NCBI GenBank assembly: GCA_013140405.1
Contig: JABFSV010000292.1
Coordinates: 1-11,675, forward strand
Length of the DNA stretch: 11,675 nucleotides
Source of the DNA: Methyloglobulus sp.
Lineage (GTDB): Bacteria; Pseudomonadota; Gammaproteobacteria; Methylococcales; Methylomonadaceae
Direction of reading: 5' to 3'
Below, in pieces: positions 1-6,692 of this stretch (the stretch's first letter is position 1; the number at the start of each line of letters is the position of its first letter). The notes below the pieces were generated by a model that was not told where the DNA came from, made no database searches, and saw nothing but the letters and a program-made list of their open reading frames with translations. Both the position numbers and the translations under genes were made by a program.

Positions 1-827
1 TTAGCAGGAACAACCTGTATCAATTTGCCCTTAGCCCAATGGATGATGTGGCAGAAATTACCCAGAAAGCCGCGTTGGATGGCCATAAAAAAGCGGTGTT
101 GCTTGTCCCTGATAATGAGCAAGGCAAGCGTATTTCTTCTTATTTTACCGAATACTGGCGTGCACTTGGGGGTACAATCCTGAAAAAGGAAGCCTATGAT
201 CCTAAGCAGATTGATTTTTCTACCGCTATCAAAAGCCTTGTCGGCCTTGACGAAAGTCAACCCCGTTTAGATAACAGCCAACCCCCCAATCCTTCTGCTA
301 ATGATGATCTTCATAAAAAAGACGATGTTGATGTCCTGTTCTTAAGCGCTTATGGCAAAGAAGGAAAGAGCATTAATACACAACTGCTACAGGCAGGTAA
401 TCTCCCTGTTTATGCCATGCCAACTATTTACTCAGGCTTGCCTGATTCAGTTAGCGATACGCCGCTAAACGGCATCACATTTTGCGATACGCCTTGGCTA
501 TTTAACGGCGCATACACTGGCGAACTCAGCATGATGTCGCTCAAAGACATTTTGAACCAATTCCCCAGCTCTTATATACGCCTAGTGGCAATGGGCATTG
601 ATGCTTACCATCTTGCGGGAAAATTAACGGCCCTAAACACTGCGCCTTATTCTGGAGCGACTGGTAATCTCTCGCTTGCATCCGATAACCGTATCAAACG
701 TCAGTTGGTTTGTGCCAAGTTTGCGATGGGGCAGCCAGAACTTATTGGCTTTGCCCACAGTCCATCTGAAGGCGATTATAGCGGTGCAGCCAAATCGGGT
801 GGTGTTACTCCTGCTTCCATACAATAG
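1..827 (+). CDS. lpoA: Penicillin-binding protein activator LpoA, C-terminal part (5' end outside window)
   Basis: LpoA is an outer-membrane lipoprotein that reaches through the periplasm to activate the bifunctional peptidoglycan synthase PBP1A. The open frame is already running at base 3 (SRNNLYQFALSP before the first in-frame Met), so the lipoprotein signal and N-terminal TPR-like domain lie upstream of the window. What remains resembles the periplasmic-binding-protein-like C-terminal domain: the NNLYQFALSP opening, AVLLVPDNEQGKR, a DVLFLSAYG strand, and the late segment with IRLVAMGIDAY and GATGNLSLASDNRIKR, which is typical of the family. A polar, Pro/Asn/Asp-rich stretch at about bases 250-327 looks like a surface-loop insertion. 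The next gene, yraN, starts on the last base of this stop codon (TAGTG), so the two are probably co-transcribed and translationally coupled. Assignment rests on recognised family sequence and on the lpoA-yraN-diaA gene order. Confidence 0.9.
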   Translation, partial: SRNNLYQFALSPMDDVAEITQKAALDGHKKAVLLVPDNEQGKRISSYFTEYWRALGGTILKKEAYDPKQIDFSTAIKSLVGLDESQPRLDNSQPPNPSANDDLHKKDDVDVLFLSAYGKEGKSINTQLLQAGNLPVYAMPTIYSGLPDSVSDTPLNGITFCDTPWLFNGAYTGELSMMSLKDILNQFPSSYIRLVAMGIDAYHLAGKLTALNTAPYSGATGNLSLASDNRIKRQLVCAKFAMGQPELIGFAHSPSEGDYSGAAKSGGVTPASIQ

Positions 828-1189
828 TGCTAAGTTCACTTAAAACGAAAGCCGCGCATTTGCTGCGTGGTAAAAGCGCGGAAGATCAAGCGCATGTCTT
901 TTTGCTTAACAATGGATTGCAGCCAGTTTGCCGGAACTATCGCTGTAAGCAGGGCGAACTTGACTTGGTGATGCGCGACCAGCAATCTTTGGTGATAGTT
1001 GAGGTTCGCTACCGAAAGTCTGACGTTTACGGTAGCGCGCTTGAGAGTATTACGCCCAGTAAACAAGCCCGTATCATAGCGGCTACACAGCACTATTTAT
1101 CGACACAGCGGATTGATTGCCCGCTGCGCTTTGATGTGGTTGCCATCTCCGGAAATGACGAAATCAACTGGATAAAAAACGCTTTTTAA
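827..1189 (+). CDS. yraN: YraN/UPF0102 family nuclease-fold protein
   Basis: This 120-residue protein belongs to the UPF0102 (YraN) family, which has a predicted restriction-endonuclease-like fold; its cellular role is not well established. The fold's putative active-site residues are visible: Glu19 in KSAEDQA, Glu44 and Asp46 in KQGELDLVMRD, and Glu59 in VIVEVRYR. The C-terminal RFDVVAISGNDEINWIKNAF closely matches the end of the E. coli protein as I remember it. The start is a GTG overlapping the lpoA stop by one base. No Shine-Dalgarno sequence is visible, so translation probably depends on coupling to lpoA. Length is normal for the family. The diaA gene follows after 11 bases. Family assignment is secure; the biochemical function is not. 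Confidence 0.93.
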   Translation: MLSSLKTKAAHLLRGKSAEDQAHVFLLNNGLQPVCRNYRCKQGELDLVMRDQQSLVIVEVRYRKSDVYGSALESITPSKQARIIAATQHYLSTQRIDCPLRFDVVAISGNDEINWIKNAF

Positions 1190-1200
1190 ACAATATACTT

Positions 1201-1791
1201 ATGAGCTTACAAAACCGTATTATCAACCATTTTACCGACAGCATCCAAACCAAGCAGGATGCTTTAGGAGAATTGTGTGAACTTATCGAAGTGGCCTCGC
1301 AACGCATGGTAGCGGCGCTATTGAACGACCGCAAAATTTTAACTTGCGGCAATGGGCGCTCCGCAGCCTGTGTCCAATTATTGTCGTCTGCGCTGTTGAA
1401 CCAGTTTGAGCGCGACCGCCCCTCCTTACCCGCTATTGCACTGACGATGGATGTGGCGACATTAACAGCTATTGCTAGCGATGATAGCTATGAGGAAGTG
1501 TTTTCCAAGCCTATCAGGTCATTAGGGCAAAGTGGTGACGTATTAGTGGCTTATGCCGACAGTAATCATTCCAATATTGCCAAGGCAATCACCGTATCCC
1601 AAGCCAAAGACATTTCCGTCATCGCTTTGATAGGCGAAAATAGCGAAGGAATTTCTGCTTTATTAACTGAACGGGATCTGGAAATACGGATTCCTTCCAG
1701 CTCGGCAATCCGTACGTATGAAGTCCATGTGTTGATTACGCATTGCTTATGCGATTTGATCGACCATCAACTGTTTGATGGCATGGGTTGA
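1201..1791 (+). CDS. diaA: DiaA-like SIS-domain protein (DnaA-initiator-associating / phosphoheptose isomerase family)
   Basis: A 196-residue single SIS-domain protein. In E. coli DiaA is a tetramer that binds DnaA and promotes replication initiation at oriC; its paralogue GmhA is sedoheptulose-7-phosphate isomerase. DiaA is favoured here by position directly after lpoA and yraN, by the opening NRIINHFTDSIQTKQDA, and by the conserved RPSLPAIALT, LTAIASDDSYEEV and THCLCDLIDHQLF segments. The nucleotide/sugar-phosphate loop is CGNGRSAACVQ (residues 49-59). The second substrate loop, STSGNS in GmhA, is replaced by ADSNHSN (residues 119-125). That replacement argues against isomerase activity and for a protein-binding role, although this is inference. 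No clear ribosome-binding site precedes the ATG. The gene ends 8 bases from the convergent flavin-reductase gene. The dolP (yraP) gene that follows diaA in E. coli is absent. Confidence 0.87.
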   Translation: MSLQNRIINHFTDSIQTKQDALGELCELIEVASQRMVAALLNDRKILTCGNGRSAACVQLLSSALLNQFERDRPSLPAIALTMDVATLTAIASDDSYEEVFSKPIRSLGQSGDVLVAYADSNHSNIAKAITVSQAKDISVIALIGENSEGISALLTERDLEIRIPSSSAIRTYEVHVLITHCLCDLIDHQLFDGMG

Positions 1792-1799
1792 ATCAAGTT

Positions 1800-2285
1800 T
1801 TATCGTTTATTGAGATTGCTGCTGCCGTCCATATTGCCCGTTTGCCAATACAGTAAAGGCCAGCCCGAATTGAGTTCAGCCGCAGCAATGACTTCACACA
1901 CGGCAATTTTGTGGTCACCTGCATCCGTTGTATGGCTGAGTTTGCAATCAAAATAAGCCAAGCTGTCGGATAATACAGGTGCTATTGTTTTTCCGGATTG
2001 CCAGCGGTAAGTCGTCATTTTCTCTCTTACGCCTGAACTTCCGAAATGTGCTGCAATGGCCAGATGATCCTGCCCCAAGACATTGACCGTACATTCGCCG
2101 CTGGCCTGTAGTAGTTTATAAGAATAATGTTCGGGATTAATGCTGAACGCGATCATGGGTGGGGCAAACGAAACCTGCATTACCCACGCTGCGGTAAAGG
2201 CATTTTGCTCTGAACCATTGGCTACTGAGATTACGTAAACACCGTGGGTGATTTGTTTGGACAATAGGCTGGTATTTTCAATCAT
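1800..2285 (-). CDS. Flavin reductase-like (FMN-binding split-barrel) protein
   Basis: A 161-residue protein with the flavin reductase-like split-barrel pattern. It opens with ITHGVYVISVANG, followed by the conserved FMN-site segment NAFTAAWVMQVSFAPPMIAFSI (residues about 28-49), then CTVNVLGQ and, near the end, the GDHKIAVCEVIAA signature. Such proteins bind FMN and either reduce flavin with NAD(P)H for a partner oxygenase or act as small flavoproteins of unknown substrate; the sequence does not say which. The ATG is preceded by a good CGGAG ribosome-binding site six bases upstream. The gene starts 11 bases after the nadC stop and is very probably the last member of the heme-protein/nadC unit. 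No partner monooxygenase is visible in the window. Family confident, substrate unknown. Confidence 0.85.
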   Translation of the reverse strand: MIENTSLLSKQITHGVYVISVANGSEQNAFTAAWVMQVSFAPPMIAFSINPEHYSYKLLQASGECTVNVLGQDHLAIAAHFGSSGVREKMTTYRWQSGKTIAPVLSDSLAYFDCKLSHTTDAGDHKIAVCEVIAAAELNSGWPLLYWQTGNMDGSSNLNKR

Positions 2286-2296
2286 GATATCTCCGA

Positions 2297-3133
2297 TTAA
2301 GCCGTCACCAAATTTATCCGCATACTTAAGTCAATCGCCCTGATGTTTTTGGTCAATGCGCCGATGGAAATATAGTCAACACCTGTTTCGGCAATGCTGC
2401 GAATGTTTTCCAATGTGATATTGCCTGAGGCTTCCAGCTCAATCGCGTGTTGATTCATGGCGACTGCCGTACGCATATCAGCCAAAGAAAAGTTATCCAG
2501 CATAATCCGGTCTGGTTTTGCCGCACTTGCCTCTTGAAATTCTTGTAATGACTCCACCTCCACCTCCACTTCGACAGAAACAGACGACTGTTGCCGCGCC
2601 ATTTGCACGGCTTTGGCTATAGAACCTGCGGCAATAATATGGTTTTCCTTAATTAATACACCGTCATACAAACCTATTCGATGGTTATAGCAACCACCAC
2701 ACGCGACGGCATATTTTTGGGCTTTCCTTAACCCTGGGATTGTTTTTCGGGTGTCCAGCACTTTGCATCCCGTCCCAGCAACCGCATCGGCATATTGCTT
2801 TGCAACGGTTGCCGTTGCGGATAAGGTTTGTAACAGGTTTAACGCGGTACGTTCCCCAGTCAATAAGGTTCTTGCAGAACCGCTGAGATTGCACAACGTT
2901 GCTCCTGCGCTAATGGCATCGCCTTCTTGTGCCAGCCACAAAATAGCCACATCAGCGGTTAAATGCTTGAAAACCGCATCAAACCAGGGTTGACCGCATA
3001 AAACCCTCGCTTCCCGTGTAATGACCACCGCTTCTGCTTGGACGGTTTGAGGGATAATGGCGGCGGTTATGTCACCTGAGCCGATGTCTTCTTGCAGGTA
3101 AGCGCTTATGTCTGGCAGGGTTGGCGAGATCAT
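2297..3133 (-). CDS. nadC: Nicotinate-nucleotide pyrophosphorylase (quinolinate phosphoribosyltransferase)
   Basis: NadC converts quinolinate and phosphoribosyl pyrophosphate to nicotinate mononucleotide, CO2 and pyrophosphate, the committed step of de novo NAD synthesis in the cytosol. At 278 residues it has normal length. Family landmarks appear in order: EDIGSGDIT (15-23), GERTALNLLQ (93-102), DTRKTIPGLR (127-136), GGCYNHRIGL (146-155), LIKENHI (160-166), IMLDNF (210-215), ELEASGNI (232-239) and GVDYISIGALT (251-261). The expected quinolinate-binding basic residues are present: Arg95, Arg129, Lys130, His151, Arg152 and Lys162. The LSGIAT motif common after GERTALN is altered to LSATAT. A run of alternating Val and Glu (SVSVEVEVEVES, 184-195) is slightly expanded. 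The start overlaps the upstream heme-protein stop (ATGA) and has no good ribosome-binding site, pointing to translational coupling. Confidence 0.97.
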   Translation of the reverse strand: MISPTLPDISAYLQEDIGSGDITAAIIPQTVQAEAVVITREARVLCGQPWFDAVFKHLTADVAILWLAQEGDAISAGATLCNLSGSARTLLTGERTALNLLQTLSATATVAKQYADAVAGTGCKVLDTRKTIPGLRKAQKYAVACGGCYNHRIGLYDGVLIKENHIIAAGSIAKAVQMARQQSSVSVEVEVEVESLQEFQEASAAKPDRIMLDNFSLADMRTAVAMNQHAIELEASGNITLENIRSIAETGVDYISIGALTKNIRAIDLSMRINLVTA

Positions 3134-4026
3134 TTATCGACTTTATTCTTCGAGAATTTCTCTATAATGATGCCCACGATTTGTTTCAGCTGGATCAAAA
3201 TCCTGTTGATAATCGTCATCAGCTTTCTCAACTTCTCTTCGTAACTACTTTCAGCAAATTCAGCTTTCAACCGCTGGTAATGGAAGCCAATTCCATCTAT
3301 AAATACGGGCTTGAACAACCACATTTCCAGGATCGAAGTGACCCACATGAACATGAACGAAACAGCCATGCCCATGCCTGCAAAAATCACCAGCCAGGCG
3401 AACATCGGGAAGAATTTGGTCAACCACCAGGATAGAATGTCGGCAATCAAGAAGGCATAAGGCATACCGACGGCAATGCACTTGTATTTAACGCTAGTCG
3501 TTTCCGCAAAACTGAAAATAATCCCGACAAACATAAAGATAAAGCTGATGCCAAACATGTGGATATGTGACCCGCGCGTCAGTGACGCAAGCGTAGCGCC
3601 CTCATCTTGGGTGGTCAACGCTTTTAATTGGGAAAAATCATTGAAGTTTGGGATGCCTGAAGCCTCTTTGTTATGGCACATCACGCAGCGTTCCTGGATG
3701 ATTTTTTCGATGCCGTCAGCTTTATAATCATCGAAGTTCGCACCATCCCTAACCCATTGGATGATTTCAAAACGCTGCTGTTCGGAAGCATTTTCCTTCA
3801 TTGAACCGTTAAGTTTCTGCTCCAATACCGTTCCAGAGCGGTTGCCGTAATAGCTGTAAACAATGTCATCAACCGACAAGCCGAACTTACCGTCAGCCAT
3901 ACCGTGGGTCAGCAATATCTGGATCAATGCGAACATATAACCGATACCGACGGTAATCAGGTAGCCGGTAAACAACACCTTGATGGGGGTGTCATGGTCT
4001 TTTAGGGGGGTGGATTTTGTTGGCAT
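3130..4026 (-). CDS. Membrane-bound mono-heme c-type cytochrome-like protein, function unknown
   Basis: A 298-residue protein that I cannot assign to a named family. It has a short cytoplasmic N-terminus, a transmembrane helix at about 17-40, and a hydrophilic domain (41-153) containing one c-type heme attachment motif, CVMCH (114-118), set in ERCVMCHNKEASGIPNF. That context looks like a class I cytochrome c domain. Three further helices follow (about 154-173, 183-201 and 206-232), then a basic, amphipathic helical tail (250-298). This topology places the heme in the periplasm and the tail in the cytoplasm, and positive Lys180/Lys182 in the TM2-TM3 loop fit. TM2 begins with SHIHMFG, whose two His residues could be metal or heme ligands. 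An AGGA ribosome-binding site lies six bases before the ATG. The stop overlaps the nadC start by four bases. A role in quinone/cytochrome electron transfer is inference only. Confidence 0.85.
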   Translation of the reverse strand: MPTKSTPLKDHDTPIKVLFTGYLITVGIGYMFALIQILLTHGMADGKFGLSVDDIVYSYYGNRSGTVLEQKLNGSMKENASEQQRFEIIQWVRDGANFDDYKADGIEKIIQERCVMCHNKEASGIPNFNDFSQLKALTTQDEGATLASLTRGSHIHMFGISFIFMFVGIIFSFAETTSVKYKCIAVGMPYAFLIADILSWWLTKFFPMFAWLVIFAGMGMAVSFMFMWVTSILEMWLFKPVFIDGIGFHYQRLKAEFAESSYEEKLRKLMTIINRILIQLKQIVGIIIEKFSKNKVDK

Positions 4027-4054
4027 GATGATCCTAACTATTTGAAAAAAATTA

Positions 4055-4071
4055 ATTTACAGCATGTAAAT
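4055..4071. promoter_or_regulatory. Near-ideal inverted repeat upstream of the heme-protein/nadC unit (candidate operator)
   Basis: ATTTACA-GCA-TGTAAAT is a perfect 7-bp inverted repeat with a 3-base centre. It lies 29 bases upstream of the heme-protein ATG on the minus strand. Its size and position suit a homodimeric regulator or a small leader hairpin. It matches neither the FNR nor the CRP consensus as I know them. No confident -35/-10 pair was identified nearby. Confidence 0.45.
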
Positions 4072-4150
4072 GGGCTAGGTGGTAGCGAAGCCTAACATTC
4101 AAGGTTTCATATTTTGTTGGGATTCTTTGCATTCAGCCCAAATTACGATG

Positions 4151-4468
4151 CTAACTATCATCGTTTTTGTTCATTTCGATCATATTTCGCCAGAAACGAA
4201 ACTTTCTCTGTGGATTTTTTTCGTCCAGCACATGCTTCCAGCGATTTAAAACATCTGTATTTAATCTTTGTTGGTCTTGAAATATCTCTGCTTGACGAGA
4301 TGGCATATTCGTTATCCAGAAAATAAATAAAGGATCAAGAAACGGAATTATCGCAATGATTGAATAGCTAATTTTAAAAAATAATATATCGCCCGATTGC
4401 CAAATATAGCGAAGAAGATAAAGAGCTATCAACTCTGAAATTACAAGGCTGATTTCAAACAACGGCAT
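4151..4468 (-). CDS. Small two-helix membrane protein, hypothetical
   Basis: A 105-residue ORF in an AT-rich gap. It encodes two hydrophobic segments, about residues 4-24 and 28-54 (the latter including YSIIAIIPFLDPLFIFWIT), followed by a polar, charged tail of about 50 residues. The IPFLDPLF/FWITNMPS pattern followed by RQAEIFQDQQR resembles small inner-membrane hypothetical proteins in which a PFLGPLFY-like helix precedes a Pro/Gln-rich tail. That similarity supports a real gene, but no function is known to me. No convincing ribosome-binding site precedes the ATG, and base composition is more AT-rich than the flanking genes. It could be a recently acquired or decaying gene. It does not clearly belong to either neighbouring unit: 62 bases separate it from the mltB stop and 124 from the heme-protein start. 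Confidence 0.6.
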   Translation of the reverse strand: MPLFEISLVISELIALYLLRYIWQSGDILFFKISYSIIAIIPFLDPLFIFWITNMPSRQAEIFQDQQRLNTDVLNRWKHVLDEKNPQRKFRFWRNMIEMNKNDDS

Positions 4469-4530
4469 AAAATTATTTACACCGAACTCATGAAAATAGC
4501 TTCAACTTGTAGATTGCTGTAGTTTTTATC

Positions 4531-5616
4531 CTAATTTGCGCTCACCTGCGAATACTGATACCGATTCTTAATAGCTTGTGCCAATTGATGCACTGCCATC
4601 GCGTATTTATTGCTGTTGTTGTAACGTTTGATGACCTTGAAGTTAGGATGTACGCGCCAGTATTCCATGCCTTCGTAGGTGCTTAATTCGATGACGGACG
4701 CGCCATAGGAATCACTGGCTGGTTGCGCGACTGGGCTTTTGTAGTTCCAGCCGCTGCGGGAGAAATAATGTGCGACGCTGCCGATGGCATCATTAGGTTG
4801 CCAAAGGTCGCGCCGTCCGTTTTGGTCGAAATCGACAGCAAGTTTACGGAAACTGCTGGGCATAAATTGTCCCAATCCCATCGCTCCCGCCCAGGAACCG
4901 ACGGGCTGGCGTGGGTTGTAGCCTTCTTCGCGGGTCATTAGCAGGAAGTTTTCCAATTCCGACTGAAAATATTTTGATCGCCTATGGGTGTCGAACGATA
5001 ACGTCGTCAAGGCATCGAAAACGCAGGTTTTGCCTATGTTTTTGCCAAAATAAGTTTCCACGCCGATGATACCGACTATATATTCGGGATCAACGCCATA
5101 AGCGCTGCTGGCTTTGCTGATGGTATTGGCATTATTGCGCCAGAATTCCACGCCATTGCTGATGTGTTGCTCAGTGAGGAATTTACCGCGATAGCGTGAC
5201 CAACTGCCAGGCCGTGCCGGGCCGGAATTGCTGGACGACGGGCCTTCCAGTTTGATGACCGAATCCAGCCGGCTAGCTTGTGCAAACAGCCTTTGCAAAT
5301 AAGATTCAGAAAAGCCATGTTTGTCAACCATGTGTTGGATGAAACTTTTTACCGGATAGGAATTTGCATAATTGCCAGCCGTGCCGTAGGAATCGCCAGA
5401 AGAATGGCTGTAAGAATCGTATGAGCCATAAGATGGCGCTTTTGGCTGATACGGGTTGGACTGTTGTGTAGGCAAGCTCGGTTTAACAGGTGCTGTGGCC
5501 TGTGGGTAGTTTGTGGTTTCTGGATACGCGCTGTAATCCGTGGCTGGATCACTGGCACATCCAGATAACAATACAATCGCCAGCCTGATAAAGTGTTTAT
5601 TGATTGAGTTTGTCAC
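4531..5616 (-). CDS. mltB: Lytic murein transglycosylase B (MltB-type) lipoprotein
   Basis: MltB cleaves the MurNAc-GlcNAc bond of peptidoglycan and forms 1,6-anhydroMurNAc ends; it is anchored to the outer membrane. I place the start at the GTG at 5616: a strong GGAAGG ribosome-binding site lies seven bases before it, and translation from there gives a compact lipoprotein signal ending in LLSGC (Cys20), with Ala at +2 consistent with outer-membrane sorting. The mature 341 residues contain a Ser/Tyr/Pro-rich linker (about 21-88) and then the catalytic domain. That domain has YIVGIIGVETYFGKNIGK with catalytic Glu187, DALTTLSFDTHRRSKYFQSEL, GAMGLGQFMPSS (245-256) and DAIGSVAHYF. A longer frame back to 5730 exists but lacks a signal at its N-terminus. 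pyrF lies upstream on the same strand, 173 bases away. Confidence 0.93.
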   Translation of the reverse strand: MTNSINKHFIRLAIVLLSGCASDPATDYSAYPETTNYPQATAPVKPSLPTQQSNPYQPKAPSYGSYDSYSHSSGDSYGTAGNYANSYPVKSFIQHMVDKHGFSESYLQRLFAQASRLDSVIKLEGPSSSNSGPARPGSWSRYRGKFLTEQHISNGVEFWRNNANTISKASSAYGVDPEYIVGIIGVETYFGKNIGKTCVFDALTTLSFDTHRRSKYFQSELENFLLMTREEGYNPRQPVGSWAGAMGLGQFMPSSFRKLAVDFDQNGRRDLWQPNDAIGSVAHYFSRSGWNYKSPVAQPASDSYGASVIELSTYEGMEYWRVHPNFKVIKRYNNSNKYAMAVHQLAQAIKNRYQYSQVSAN

Positions 5617-5715
5617 GAGACTACCTTCCACTACAAAGTTGTTAATGCCGTTTACTGGTGAATTATGACCGTTACTAACGGAGCTTAAGCCACTACCACT
5701 AGCTGTTCTTACTAT

Positions 5716-5727
5716 ATTGTATACAAT
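5716..5727. promoter_or_regulatory. Perfect 12-bp palindrome in the pyrF-mltB gap, likely mltB promoter region
   Basis: ATTGTATACAAT is a perfect palindrome about 100 bases upstream of the chosen mltB start. On the minus strand it contains TACAAT and is followed by TATAGT (5716-5711), either of which could be a -10 element. TTGAGA at 5741-5736 is a possible -35, although the spacings (14 or 19 bases) are not ideal. An operator overlapping the mltB promoter is plausible but unproven. Confidence 0.4.
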
Positions 5728-5760
5728 CAACCTTCTCTCAAGCCAGCTTGTTCGGCAACT

Positions 5761-5786
5761 AAAAAACAGTCGTTTTTCAAGCTGTT
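5761..5786 (-). terminator. Weak candidate rho-independent terminator after pyrF
   Basis: Immediately after the pyrF stop, the minus strand reads AACAG, a 12-base loop, CTGTT and then a run of T. The 5-bp stem is weak and AT-rich; an alternative AAAAAC/GTTTTT hairpin overlaps it. It may separate pyrF from mltB, but read-through is equally possible. Confidence 0.3.
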
Positions 5787-5789
5787 GTA

Positions 5790-6500
5790 CTAACGATCAG
5801 CAAGTCCTTGAGCTATCTCATCCTGGAGTTTTTTAATCGTACTAATTGGGTCTGCTGCTGTGCGGATAGGTCTGCCGATTACCACATGATTGGCACCGCT
5901 GATAATGGCGTTACGGGCGGTGGCAATGCGTTTTTGGTCATCTTCTCCAGGTACGCTGGATTCAGGACGTATCCCAGGCGTGACAATAAGAAAATTGTCG
6001 CCTAAATCATTTCGCAACGGCTTTGCTTCCAATGCTGAAGAAACTACCCCATCACAACCTAACTCAAGGGCTTTCTTTGCACGGATTAGCACCAAATCCT
6101 CAACGGAACCCGTTAGCCCCATCTGCCGCATATCCGATTCATCAAAACTGGTCAACACGGTCACAGCCAATACTTTGACGTTGCCACGGTCAGAAACTGC
6201 GGCCCTGATAATCGCATCATTTCCGTGAATTGTAGTAAAGCTTACCCCTCGGTCTTTGACTTGCTGGACGGCGAGATGGACTGTTTCGGGTATGTCAAAA
6301 AATTTCAGGTCGAGCATGACCTTATTGCCACGGTCGATGATGAAATCGACGATATCCCACCAGCCCGCCAAAAACAGTTCCAGGCCAACCTTAAAAAATT
6401 TTATGTCGCCATCCAGCTTTCTGACCAACTGTTTTGCCTCTTCTGGAGTGGGGACATCAAGCGCGAAAATGATTCGCTCGTTCAGGTTAATATTGTTCAC
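5790..6500 (-). CDS. pyrF: Orotidine 5'-phosphate decarboxylase
   Basis: PyrF decarboxylates OMP to UMP, the last step of de novo pyrimidine synthesis, in the cytosol. The 236-residue length is normal for the bacterial type I enzyme. Visible landmarks are IIFALDVPTPEEA (N-terminal beta strand with the nucleotide-contacting Asp), FFKVGLELF, the catalytic DLKFFDIPETV (Asp64, Lys66, Asp69), FTTIHGNDAI, VLAVTVLTSFDE, IVTPGIRPESS (phosphate loop) and HVVIGRPIRTAADP. The start is a GTG at 6500. No ATG occurs early in the frame and no clear ribosome-binding site is seen, so a start a few codons away cannot be excluded; the next in-frame stop upstream is only about 40 bases away. The gene is divergent from ampD across a 192-base gap. 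Confidence 0.97.
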   Translation of the reverse strand: MNNINLNERIIFALDVPTPEEAKQLVRKLDGDIKFFKVGLELFLAGWWDIVDFIIDRGNKVMLDLKFFDIPETVHLAVQQVKDRGVSFTTIHGNDAIIRAAVSDRGNVKVLAVTVLTSFDESDMRQMGLTGSVEDLVLIRAKKALELGCDGVVSSALEAKPLRNDLGDNFLIVTPGIRPESSVPGEDDQKRIATARNAIISGANHVVIGRPIRTAADPISTIKKLQDEIAQGLADR

Positions 6501-6613
6501 AAGATCGACGTGGTAGGGATTAATTAAAGTTAAGGAATGCTACCACACAACGTAGACTTAAGAAACTTGGCAAGGCAGGTATTGGTAGGCAACTTGTTGT
6601 TTCCAAAAAACGA

Positions 6614-6692
6614 TATAATAAGGCGCAAGGCTAAAGGTGAAAGTTGAAAACAGCGTCTTTTAGCCAATTGTATTTTGCCTTGAAACTCGACC
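6614..6692 (+). promoter_or_regulatory. Putative ampD promoter and structured leader
   Basis: A consensus TATAAT -10 hexamer is at 6614-6619. The best -35 candidates are weak: AACTTG at 6591 (17-base spacing) or TTGTTG at 6594 (14-base spacing). Between the -10 and the ATG lie two nested complementary pairs: GGCTAAA (6629-6635) with TTTAGCC (6659-6665), and AAGGC (6620-6624) with GCCTT (6677-6681). The transcript leader could therefore fold into a two-tier stem ending 11 bases before the start codon. No Shine-Dalgarno sequence is obvious in the remaining bases. Confidence 0.4.

Noticed and set aside
3121..3435. Plus-strand ORF of 104 codons inside the heme-protein gene
   Set aside because: It is a shadow of the minus-strand membrane protein; the minus frame has a CxxCH motif, membrane helices, a ribosome-binding site and overlap with nadC.
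5617..5730. N-terminal extension of MltB by 38 residues from an upstream ATG
   Set aside because: The extension would bury the lipoprotein signal internally and covers the palindromic promoter-like site; the GTG at 5616 has a much better ribosome-binding site.
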